Below are positions 49,601-61,600 of a stretch of DNA of 64,000 nt, one piece after another. The notes beneath the pieces are model-generated. The model worked only from the letters and a program-made list of their open reading frames with translations. It had not been told where the DNA came from and did not search any database. Origin of the DNA: Chrysaora quinquecirrha (Eukaryota; Cnidaria; Scyphozoa; Semaeostomeae; Pelagiidae); the NCBI GenBank assembly GCA_014526335.1, contig JACTAT010000036.1, positions 1,556,356 to 1,620,355 of the forward strand, written 5' to 3'. A program made the position numbers and the translations under genes. Each line of letters begins with the position of its first letter. Positions within the stretch are counted from its first letter, which is position 1.

Positions 49601-52600
49601 TCACGTGCGATATGGGTACGATTTCATTGTGTTTGCACGGGAATGGATGGAGAATGAATCTAAATGAATCCGCTTTTCTAGAATACCCGATAAGATACGA
49701 TCCCGTCTCCAAAAAGGAACGGATCCATGCGTACCCGTGCTCGGGTCCGAACGGATTGGATTGGAAACGGATTCAAATGGATCCGCTTTTCTAGCGTTCC
49801 GAAAAAGATACGATCCCGTTCTCAAAAAGGAACGGATCCATGCGTACCCGTGTAAACGGGATGCCAATCGTGACCGTTTTGGGAACCGAAACAATGTAAA
49901 CGGGGTCTAAGGGGATATCAGAATACAATAGTACTTACTTTGAGTATTGTGGTCCTTCAGGTCCATCGTCCTGAAACATGAGAATAAAAATTTTACATTA
50001 ATTCTTTTCTCCAAAATGAAAAGAAGAAAAAATGCAAGGTTTCGCCTAAGGTTTCGCCCCAAGTGATACCCACGATAGAGAACTTTTGGGAAGTTGATAG
50101 CAGTTGTTGGTTTACGAGGGAATCGACCGTTGGCCTCAAAGTACAGTGTTGAAACACGGACTAAAATAAAATTCAGCGTTTAGCTCTCAAAGAAATGGGA
50201 CTCTTCCCTAAATTTTAGGCAGTAAATCCACAATTAGGCAAACTATATACATCCTAGTTAAGAAGCAAATGTTCTTACCGTTTGTTTAGGATTCTTGTGA
50301 TGTGCTTTGTTCTCTTCGGCACTCTCAACCATACCCTAAAGCAACAAAAATACACATAAGACTACACATTATACGAGACCAAGTTATCGCAGCTACCACC
50401 TTAAGTTGTTGTTATTATCAGAAGGTTGGTGTTGGCCTAGACTTTATAAGAGGGAACAGAGACTCGTGTAATAAGTCTAATAAAACTTATTTCTACATTT
50501 TTAATCAGGAGTGTTCTAAAGTAATCATATGGTATCAAAATACGATACATTTTTAGAGGACCCAGAGACGTGGTGCTGTCGCGTGGGGTGTTTTTTGTTG
50601 AAGTAGATGTAACTTCTACATGACATTGCTACCTTTATTTTTCTGCCATGAGCATTCTGTGCTACCCGAGCACACTTGTTAATTCTGCTTCAGCGGGGAG
50701 ATTCTACGCGGGATAGCTGCGTTGAATTTTCTGTCTTTATTGCTCAAGCCTATATTCTAATAGGTCACTATCAAACATTTTTCATGTTTTCATCATCATA
50801 AAAACACCAAAAACATCATCTAAACATTATCTTGACATTATCTGCACGTGAAAATGGTAGCAATTCCGTACGAAAAGCAACTTTAAGATGTAACCTAAAG
50901 GATAGGCTAGACATTGGAGACAGTTTTTAATGATCAAATAAAAAGCTCTATTGAAAACCAACCTTTAATTTCTTATCTGCTTCGGTAAAACTTTGATATC
51001 TTCGACCACGTAAACGCAGCTAGAGTAGGAAATAATTAATTTAATCTTGATACGTCCACACGGTTATCTTATCTATTATAAATTGTAACTTGGCAAGAAT
51101 GTCCTAGAAAGAGAGGCAGACAGAGGAAGGATGGACAGAAGGAACATAGACGACATAGGGAAACAAGAGATAAAGGATAGGAGGACGAGCTAACGCAACG
51201 ACAAAATGAATTAAAACCTTGACAAGGATAGTAAAAAGAAAATGATATAAAAAGGGGAGCCAAAGAGACATGGAAAAAAGAGGGCATGTACAGTGAAAGT
51301 GGAAAGAAAGAATATACAGAAGGCGAAGATGAAGGTAAAATAGCGCCATTTAGCGCCACAGTCGCTAGTATCTCCCGAAGTAGATGTACTGACGAGACCA
51401 CGACCCTGGCTGCCCCGAACCTCGCTAAGCTCTTAACAGCACTAGATAGCTGGATGAAACCATGACGTAACAGCACCTTCAGTGGCAGCAGAGATGTATA
51501 GTGAGTTGAGACATAGGGAAGAAGGAACGATGAGGCAGGAACAGAGTTACCTAAGGAATAGAGGAAGAGGGAACAAGAGCAGAATGAAAAGAGAGTCACG
51601 TCTTTCTCCCAATCTCCTTCATAGAACTATTAACAAACGTAGACATTCCAAAAGCCTAATATGAGAAAACTCAGCCTGTGCAAACAGTGACGAAAAGAAA
51701 AAGTATTACCTTTCTTGCAATGGGATCTTTGGCAACTACAAATTAAATTGATCAAATAAAGTTAATGATTTGAATTTAAGGTATTATATAGTAGTGAAAG
51801 TACGAAAGTTTAATCTAGACAAGGCAAGCCACAGATCCACACCAAAAGTAATGCTAGCTTCAACCCGAGCTTACGTTACCGAATGAGCATGCATTCTTGC
51901 CTTTTGCCTGTAGAAAGCCTTTACCTAAAAAGCCGCCACTACATGTCCGATTTTTCGCCTTTCGAAAAACCCCTTAGAAAAATAAATGCTGTGACAATCG
52001 ACTTGGGTGGTCCTACCAAACGTGGCGACCAGCCAAAACATGTCGCGAAATATTCAACCAAATAAATGTTCTGCGAACATTTTGTTCAAGAATGGAATCT
52101 GGCCCCACGTGCAACTTTCACTTTTTCCGGTGCCATTTCAAGTATCGCACGTGTAGCCGCGGCTCAACCATTTGCCTCACTCGACCATGGTTTTATAATA
52201 GAAACTGACATTCAAGATTCAGCAATTTTTGGATTGCAAACATTTCACATCTCATAGCATTGTTACATCCCTCGACCTGCTCAAGCCATAGCTATGCCAA
52301 TTTAATTAGCTTTAACGAAAAAATATTCCAAGAACTTACTTTGAATAGCAGAAGGGGAATGCCCAGCTGCATATCTCAGTTGTGTTTGATAGGAGAAGTC
52401 AATATTGTAGAATTCAACATCTGCCTCGTTTTGAGAAACAGGCTTAGGGGGCATCACCAAATGAGGATTGTTTCGTACATCGAGGTCCTAGAAAGGAAGA
52501 TAAAATAATCATACACCCGTCACTTCTGTTACTTTTTATTGATTTTAGTATATACAACCAAGTATAGACGGGGATACAGAGGTGACAAGGCGTCAGTTTT

Positions 52601-55600
52601 ATCGTATCGTAGTTCAATATAAACCTGGCTTAAGATAAAGAAAGGTATTATGCAAATGAAATTAGTCAGCAAAGATGCTTACATTCAGATTCGCCAAAAA
52701 ATGAATTCCTTCCGGAAGGGTAATGAGACAATTCGAGTGGAGTATGAGTTTCTTTAGCTTCAGGCAGCTGAAATAAAGTAATATAATAAGGCTTTTATAG
52801 TGACTGTGACATAGTGCAACAATAGAGGATCAATTATTTCACCCCCTTAGTCCGAATCAAAGGGATTTATGACAATTGAGGATGCCGAGGATGCATGAGT
52901 CACCGGCAGCGTAACAGCAGTTACAGCTATATGGAAACCAGCCTAAAGATAGCATCTAAAGACAGTACCAAAAAAATACAGTTAAAATGACATAGTAACT
53001 AACCGGCAGACTCCTTCGGGTATGCACTCCAGGCGATTCCAAGCAGCCATTATTACTTCCTAGAAAAGTTCATGCAATGAAGCGTGGGTGCAAGGTGATT
53101 GTAACAAAGTAATTTGGAGGAAAACCCAATCCTCAAAAGCTCTCATAAAATATATTTGTGGGCGGCTATGGGACGAAAGAGAAGCTGCCTCTGCAGCATT
53201 TTAATATTTTCTTAAGGCAAATACGATGGGAAAGCATGTCAAATTCATTCCATTCGAATATACATCGGGTAAAAGAAGCATAAATCATATGTTCTTATAC
53301 GTACACGAGGCAATTGGAGTGCAACCTCAATAACTCTCATTCGATTAAAAATTAGGATAGCTTGAAATGCAGAGAGAAAATATTGTTAGCAAAATTGCAA
53401 GGAAAAAACGCTTTTAACCAATCAGCGTATTTGTTTATATCCTGACAGAGCCAATCATTTTGTGCTCGAAGAACAAAGGAAAGGTTAGGAGAAAATTATC
53501 AGGATAGAACAAAAATTATTACTGGGCCAGGATAGACACAAATAGACTTGTTTTATAAGAGCAACTTTATAAGAAACACCAGGCTGAATTTGGATCAAAC
53601 GTTTTTGTTTTCTCCGAAACTATTTGAGATACACACAAGCAAAGTTCACCAACGTAACTTCCTTGCCGGGAAACGTATTTTAAACATGTTTTTGAATAGA
53701 GTAGGGGGTGACAAGTTAGTGAAAAAATTGCTTCAAAAATAAACAAACACGCCGATTGGATAATAACATTAAACCCCTTGCTGTTAGCAATCTTAAGCTA
53801 CGTAAAGGAGTAAGATATCTCAAGGAAACAGCAGACAACATCACTACACTCTGATGGGGAGGGGGGTATCACTGGGGTTTCAGACGAAAAATTCCCTAAT
53901 TTCCAAATCAAAACACATAGAATTAAATATTTACAGAACAAAATCTCCAGCTTACCAGATTCAATAGCCTGCCGATACCCAGAGGAATTCCTTCAAAAGT
54001 CAGCTGGTTTCCTGAAATATTAATGAAAAGATTTTAATATCATGCCAAGAAAAAGAGACAAAAAATATTGACGTGTTTATTCATTAACGTTATTTCACTG
54101 CAGAGCGACTTAAATAGCAGTAGCAGGGAGTTTAAAAACACATGCATTTTTTATTTCCCTGGAAATTGTTGTTCCTATCCTATCAATATTATAAGCTGTA
54201 AAAACCTAGCGAAGAGCTGTTGGTGTGTACACCCCTTGAGTGTTTGAATATAATGATAGCGATATAAAATAAGATCGTTACATTTTTAAAGGAGGTTGAG
54301 CCAAGAGGTGGGTGATTTGTGACTTCAATGCGAAACTGACACAGTTCTTATGTGTCATTCAAGCTCAAAAGCACTAAATGTTCAAAAAGAAAGTTTATTT
54401 CATCACCATACAGGATGCGATACAGGACTGATTAAACTGTTATGAATGAGTTCTGAGCAAAAGGCACGACTAAATGCAATTTATTTGGGTTTAATATGTG
54501 ACAGGGGCTTTTATGTCATTATTGCCCTCTTGCATCGCATTAGAGGTAGAGAAGCTTTTGAGGTGTCTCATGATTGGTGGAAGCTTTTTCATGCAAAGCA
54601 ATTCCTTATACAGCAGTGTTGCTATGGTGAATCGGGTTAACTCGTGCGTTTAAATTTGGCGGCTATAAATTTTTGCCACGCGGTCTGTGCTTATCATTAA
54701 AACCGAATATGAACTGTGAACGGAGAACGTTTCAAAGTGCTTGACAAGCGATTTTGTCCCACCCACCCACCCTGCTTGCTTGGTTTAGGTACTTGTCTTC
54801 TTTTTCACTCTTTTCATGCTTTCCACTAGTGTCCTCGGGCTCTGGTTGTCTGCATGGACATAGTGTGCTGGTCTGCGGAAAACAATTCGTTTCTTCGTCA
54901 ACCCCCCAGAAGCGAAGGGTATTTTGGCACTGGGCTGGCACACTGACCGCCCATTCTGAAGTTCCGATGATGAGAAAAACATCACCAGATCTCAGTTGAT
55001 AGACAATGGTGGCTACACAGCGCTGAGGGACTTCTTTGCATAGCCAATTGCTATTGCTTCAATGCCGTTATTGCCTTCCCTGGAAAAAATATTAATCTGA
55101 ATAAAAGTCTTACCATTGACATAAAGTCGTTTCAAACTAGTCAATTTGCAGATTGTTGACTGTAAAAAAGGAAGATGAAAATGCAAAACAATTAAGTTTC
55201 CCCTTCAAAAAGCTACAGTTTTGGGCAAAATTTATGAATGGAATAGCATTCCCTAATAGGCAGACAGTTAAAAAAATAAAAATAAAGCAAAGCAGTTGCT
55301 ATTAAGCACATCAGAAAAAATGGCAGCCCAGGAAGCTGAAATCTTATCATGGACAATATTAAGCAAACATGAAGAATAAATTGTTCCCAAAGAAAGTTTT
55401 CCTGCTTATACTAACCGGTAGAGCTGACAACTGATTTCTTGACAAATTCAAAGTTTCCAGTTTTGTCCATGAATCTGAAAGAGAAACAGTTTCACATAAT
55501 TCGCAATAAGTACAAAAGTAGAGTGCATTGTAAATGCCTGACAAAGACTCCGTAGGGTCAGATTGGTATAACGCTATAGGCAAACGATCAAACACCGTTT

Positions 55601-58600
55601 GCCAAACATTTAAGATTTGCTTTACAAACAATGTTTGAGCATTTTCCCACGTCGTAAAACAATACTTAGAAATGTTTCAACATTTTCTGCTTTTTACAAG
55701 GACATAAACGTATAAAGAGCAATGTTTTGGGACCTTGCCAAACAATCAAACATATTTTATCATTTTGCCAAAACAAATTATAATTTGGCGAAGATACAGA
55801 GAAAAGAGTTTCTCGCCAAATGGCATAACACTGTTGATGCAACTCACACCTGGACTAGATAGAAGACTAGCGAGCTGACAACGACTTTATTGAGCTAATG
55901 CGCTCAATAAAGGTATTAATGACAAGCACTCCACAATATGTTGATAAAGTATACACAGGGAACAAGATAATTGATACGAAGTACAATACCTATTAACGTG
56001 GATAGCTCCGTGATTTGGTTATGACTGAGATCCAGTCGTTTTAGGCTTGTTATTCTGTAAATTGGCTCTGGAACTAAGAAAAAAAAGACTCGTTAGAGTT
56101 TCATGTCACTACTTAGACTTGCTCCCCAAATCCCTAACTTTCGCTCGAATTGGATTGATATGGCTGTTGTTTGCTTCAGTCAGGCATTTATCAAAAAGTA
56201 CAACGTCCCTGACTTTCACATTCACTTACTTTAAAAACCCAGTCGGTATATGAGAATTTTGTTAACTGGCACAAACAATTTATAGGCATATATTCACGGG
56301 TAAAAAAAAATAAACGTACCTCTTGGCAAATCATTGTGAGACAAGTCAACATCTACAAAGGTTAATAATCAATTTTCAATATAAGGGGTGAAGAAAAATC
56401 GACAAACCAGTTTGACTCTAGATTGTGAAACCAATACAATAAAGTCAAACGGGAGGAGAGCCTTGAGCTGACTGACTTTGAGAGCTACTTGGCGATTTTA
56501 TTGAGCTATATAGCTCGTTGGAAACGTTGTTGGCTCTCCGGTTATGGAGTCCAGGTTCGAATTTCATCTATTGTGGTATGTCACTTGTGAAAAAATCTAT
56601 CTTAGTGCACGCCACTCATGAAAAAAATATATATGAACATGTATATACACTAAGAAGACAAGACTCAAAAGACTAGACTCTTCATCTCGACAAGCCTGTT
56701 TCGTGGTTTCCCACTCATCAGGAGATGTACAATATCTTGTCTTCTTAGTGTATATATATCGCTCTATTTAAACGCATTGAGCACTTTTCGGTAAACCGAA
56801 ATACAGACTTCGTATATAAATATGTATGTTGCTGAAGAATGCTCATTAAGTCAAACAGGATGAAAGCCTTGGGCTGTATGACTTGGAGAGTTACTCGGCG
56901 ATTTAATTGAGCGCTATAGCTCAGTAGAAACGTCAATGGCTCTCTGGTCATACATTCCAGGTTCAAATCTCATCTACTGCGGTATGCCACTTGTTGAAAC
57001 ATTCTTCTATACAAAATATATGAATCAATGAAAAATAAATCAGATTATATAAAAGCTGTAAATGCTAAGAGTCAAAGAAAAAAATGTCTCTCCAATTGTT
57101 CTGAAGTATTCAAAGTCAAAATCTAAGTTGAATTTTAAGAATGACATACCTGTAAGGTTTTCCAAGTTATCAAGCTTGTTTGGCATGTTCGAAATGGTTC
57201 GCTTTAATGAGTAATAAAACAGTGATATGTTACAGTATAGATGTAGATATAGTATGGATATGGTACAAAGTATTGATATAGATATACTATGATATAGTAT
57301 GGTACAAAGTTAAGCAAAAAGTGGAGGAAGATAAGTTTAAAAAAACCAAACAGGCAAGCTAAAAACTAGTAAGCCAAATTTTCTTATAATAACAAAGAAT
57401 TTAAAAGCTTGATAAAGACGTGGTTCCTGAATAAAAAATGCGCGTGTTCTTTTTGTAATAAATGATTCTTTGATGCAATCTCTGGAATTGCTTTATGTTA
57501 GTGTGAATTAGTGTTTCTTCACTATTGTAAATACTAACATTAGATAATGTACAATTAAAATTAGAAGAATGAACGACACTCTATGATACTCATTACCTGA
57601 GTCGTAGTTATTGCCATTTGAGTTGAACTGCTGGACACTCAAACAACGACTCATTACATAAGCAAACAGTAGACTTATTACACGAGTCGTACTATTTGCA
57701 AAAAACAACCAACAAATACCCGAACAACCACAACAACAGGTTGCTGTTTGCTTCATAGTACGACTCATAAATATTGAGGTTCAAAACCTGGCCTGTTTTG
57801 ATCTGACGGTGGCAGCTCAAAATGTCGCGCGCCCAGTTCAAGGCATACCGAGCGGCAAGTAATGCTGGTCTGGTGATAAACTGAAAGCACGAACAAAACA
57901 GCTGTATGTTGTTGTTGTTGTTAGAAGCTGTTTCCGAAAGAGTGGGAGGAAAGTAATAAGTCTAAGCAAACAGTTCAAAAAATGGCCTGAAATTTTTTGC
58001 CAGTTTGAGCGACCTCGGTTTGGTTGGGAGTCATGAACTCAGGTAACACTAGACTTATTACATTCGTCGTAGTCTACACTCCTCCACACAACACCACCCC
58101 GCTCCAACTAATGTTGTTGTAGTTGTTAGAAGCCGTTTCTGAAAGAGTGGGAGGAAGGTAATAAGTCTAAGGTAACACGTCTAGTACGTCTGTGTAAACA
58201 AGGCAAAATGTAACTCAAAATATGGCAAGAACTAATTTCCCACATAAACGTCTGGTTACCTGTGTGTTTCTGAGGTGCAGTGTGTGTAGTTGAAGCAATG
58301 AAGGAAGTTGCCTGAAGAAAAAAAAAAGGATTAAAAGTATTGTCTGTATATGACTGAAGGTTTTAGTGCTAATTTTAATTCAAATAACGTCCAGAGAAAT
58401 TAATACAATAACCAAAGCACAAAATATTAAAAGCCAATCAATAAAACACGAAATGAACAAGCTGACAGCTGTTGAGTGCAGTATGAAATAAGCATTTAGA
58501 TGAATACAGGAAAAAATGGACATGCTGACGAATACAAATTGCAATACACATGCTGACGATAACAGTATGAAATGAAAATGCTGACGAATAAAATAGAAAA

Positions 58601-61600
58601 TGAACATGCTGCTGATTGCGGTGTGAAACAAATATGCTAATGAATGCAGTATGAAACGAACATGCTGATGAATACAGTAAGAAATGAACATGCTGACGAA
58701 TACAGTATGAAATGAACATGCTGACGAATACAGTTCGAAATGAACATGCTGACGAATACAGTATTAAATGAACATGCTGACGAATACAGTATTAAATGAA
58801 CATGCTGACGAGTACAGTATTAAATGAACATGCTGACGAATACAGTTCGAAATGAACATGCTGACGAATACAGTTCGAAATGAACATGCTGACGAATACA
58901 GTTCGAAATGAACATGCTGACGAATACAGTTCGAAATGAACATGCTGACGAATACGGTATTAAATGAACATGCTGACGAATACAGTTCGAAATGAACATG
59001 CTGACGAATACAGTATTAAATGAACATGCTGACGAATACAGTATGAAATGAACATGCTGATGAATACAGTATGAAATGAACATGCTGACGAATACAGTAC
59101 GAAATTAACAAGCTGACGAGTACAGTATGAAATGAACATGCTGACGAATACAAAAAATCCATCTCAACTAGGTAAGGTCAAGGTAAAATCAATTTAAACT
59201 ACCTACCTGAGTTGTGCATGCAAAAGAGGGTTATTATTTAATATCTGAAAGGAAGAAGACAACATGTACATTTAGATAAGACTGACGGAGATAGCTCAGA
59301 CTGATTGGCATCTGTTAAAAGCGTTGCGAGGGCTGCAAGAGGTATGCTAATCCCATGCAAAAAGAGGAAATTTCCTAGTTTAGTGTAACTAGTGTAACTA
59401 TATAACTAAGAAAAATATTTAAGTAGTACAAAACTTCAAGAAAGCGAAAAGGGAAATATTTAATAGAATAAAATATTTTTGGTCATACTTAAAAGTTTTT
59501 CGTCTGACACTCCTCAGAGTATATAAAAGTCAAAAAAAGGCTTGATTTAGTGATGCAATTGATTTAGTGAAATTTTTCGCCTTACATGCTTTTTAAGAAA
59601 CCTTTGGTCTAAGTTGAGGCTGGAGTTTCTTAATTTTTCGACAACATTAGGCTGAAAGTTCCACATACTGTTCTTTATCGTGATATATTGTTAATACTGA
59701 ATGTTATAGCAAATCCATTTAAATTTGCCTCGCATTAGGGAAGTGTGATGGGAAATATGTTGTTGTTTGGTTATTTAGTAGCATGAATCTTCCTTTTCTG
59801 AAAACGTTTTTCTTAGTTTTCCATCCGAGTCTCGATAGTTCCTTAAAGATTTTTAATTTTTTGGCAATTTTCAGCCTAAAGTTCCCTATAAAGGTGTTCT
59901 TTATAAAACAAGTGTATTCCATTGTTTCTGTCTGTATCTAATGTTCGTATTCTGAGAAGTGTCTGACAAAAAGAGCTTTTAAGTATGTCCAAAGTTGATT
60001 CCACTCTTTTTGAATAGTCAGTATCTACTGTATTAATGATGAAAAAGCTTCACTTAACGAGGACTTACCAGTGTCTGCAGATTTGTCAGTCTTCTCAGTT
60101 GTGGAGGGATTGTCTCTAGCGAAAGAAAAAACATGCATGTTATTATATGATCGGCAGCCAATACAATCTGAAAAAGAAGCAACGAAGAGAAAACCTGGTT
60201 AATATATAAGTGATTTAATTATTATACTTACCAAGCTGGTTGTCACTTAGATCCAGGTAAATAAGGTCTGTTAAATTCATGAAGAGCTGAAAGGATCAAG
60301 AAACCACAATTAAACATTTTTGCGGTGAAGTAGGCTTATTACCCGAGTCCGTCTCTTCGCAAACAGCAACAACAACAACAACTACCAAACAGCCTTTCGA
60401 TTGGAGAGGTTTCTAGTTTGAGCAGTTTTGAGGTTGGTCATTAGCCATTAGCGATAACTAGAACTTGTGTAATAAGTCTAGCGGCAAAGAGCAATACAAT
60501 AAAAACCAGGCAGGAACAACGTGACAAAAAAATAAAAGAAAAGTACAGTATGAGGGCAAATAGATAATAAAATAATGACTGATACTTTTCCTTGCCAAGC
60601 AAGGCTTCTTAAGTCAGAGTGGGTTCTTAAGACAGAAAATAAATTCAAATTTGAACGTAAAGAAATCAAAGAATGAATGAAAACTCATCAAATTTGTTTA
60701 AAAAGTTTTACTCAAACGGAGCATGTCTGACTTTTAAAAAATCTAAATTCAAAGTCCGGATTGAGTATCCGACGTTAGACAGTGGGGTTTTCACTGTCAG
60801 ATTTTCTCTTCAAATTATCTGAAGAGGAGATAATCTGATGAAAATCTTGGGAAATATGACTGCATAAATCAAAGTCAATTGAAGGGAGGAAAATTCATAC
60901 TTCTGTTGACTTGTTGAAATTAACATAGGTGTAAGCAAATAGCTTTTTACTTACTTGATTAGGAATTGAGCTGATCCTGTTGTGACTAAGGTTGAGTACA
61001 AGAAGATTGGTTGCATTTTCTGCTTCTTCTGGAACCTTTATGGGATAAATACCAAAAATTTCAAATTCACACCATAAACCTTAATACTTTAATATCACAC
61101 TTTACTTGGTGCATCAAAATTAAGTGTAAAATGCTAAAATTGCGAGGAACAGCGGAAACATCTCTGGACATACTTTATATGCCAGAGGTGTTTCTGCTGT
61201 TTCTACAATTTTGCAATTTTGTACAACTGTAAAGTATTAATAATGTTAAAATGTACCCACCTCATCCAGCATATTGTAACTCAGATCCTACAAACGAAGA
61301 AAAATATTACATACTTTCTGAAATTCCGAACATTATTAGATAAAGACATCATTAACCTGAAACTTCACATAACAGTTAAAGTTTATCTTTCTTAAATATA
61401 AAATTATTATGATAGATAAAAAAAAGAAAGAGAGCTGATGATTTTATACTACAGACTAGATATTAGTTAGATAATATGAAACATACCACTGTTAGAAGAT
61501 CATCTAACTTGAAAATTTCTGCAGGAACACCAATATTTTTCAATTCATTATGTCTGGCATTTAAAACCTTAAAAAATAAGGATGAAAGTTGAATATGAAG

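Larger units (their letters stand above)
40708..51735 (-). other. FLII: Flightless-1 exons 20-38 (linker and gelsolin-like segments 1-3)
   Basis: Exons in transcript order: 51710-51735, 50963-51019, 50279-50335, 49939-49970, 49061-49143, 48556-48606, 47433-47479, 46757-46822, 45894-45968, 45107-45214, 44267-44323, 43754-43840, 43597-43625, 43100-43166, 42776-42835, 42557-42644, 42333-42420, 41921-42034, 40708-40807. They encode residues ~417-847. Exons 20 and 32 are microexons of 26 and 29 nt ([16 protein letters not shown]) whose phase and family context support them. The exon 25, 29, 32 and 38 donors (GTGCGA, GTTCGT, GTTCCT, GTTTGG) are weak, but alternatives break the frame. Segment landmarks include [35 protein letters not shown] and [13 protein letters not shown]. 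Confidence 0.93.

Noticed and set aside
51069..51599. Minus-strand 176-codon frame rich in Ser, Leu and Phe.
   Set aside because: Complement of a purine-rich (GAAAGAG) intron stretch between flightless-1 exons 20 and 21; stop-poor by composition, no recognisable domain.
58450..59153. The 28-bp units contain CTGACGA...GAAA, resembling a hammerhead core (CUGANGA / GAAA).
   Set aside because: Stem II would have only three A/T pairs, stem I has no room (one base between units) and position 17 would be G, which is not allowed. Coincidence of a short motif.
58450..59153. Regular 28-bp repeats could be taken for a CRISPR array.
   Set aside because: The units are contiguous, with no unique spacers, in a eukaryotic intron.
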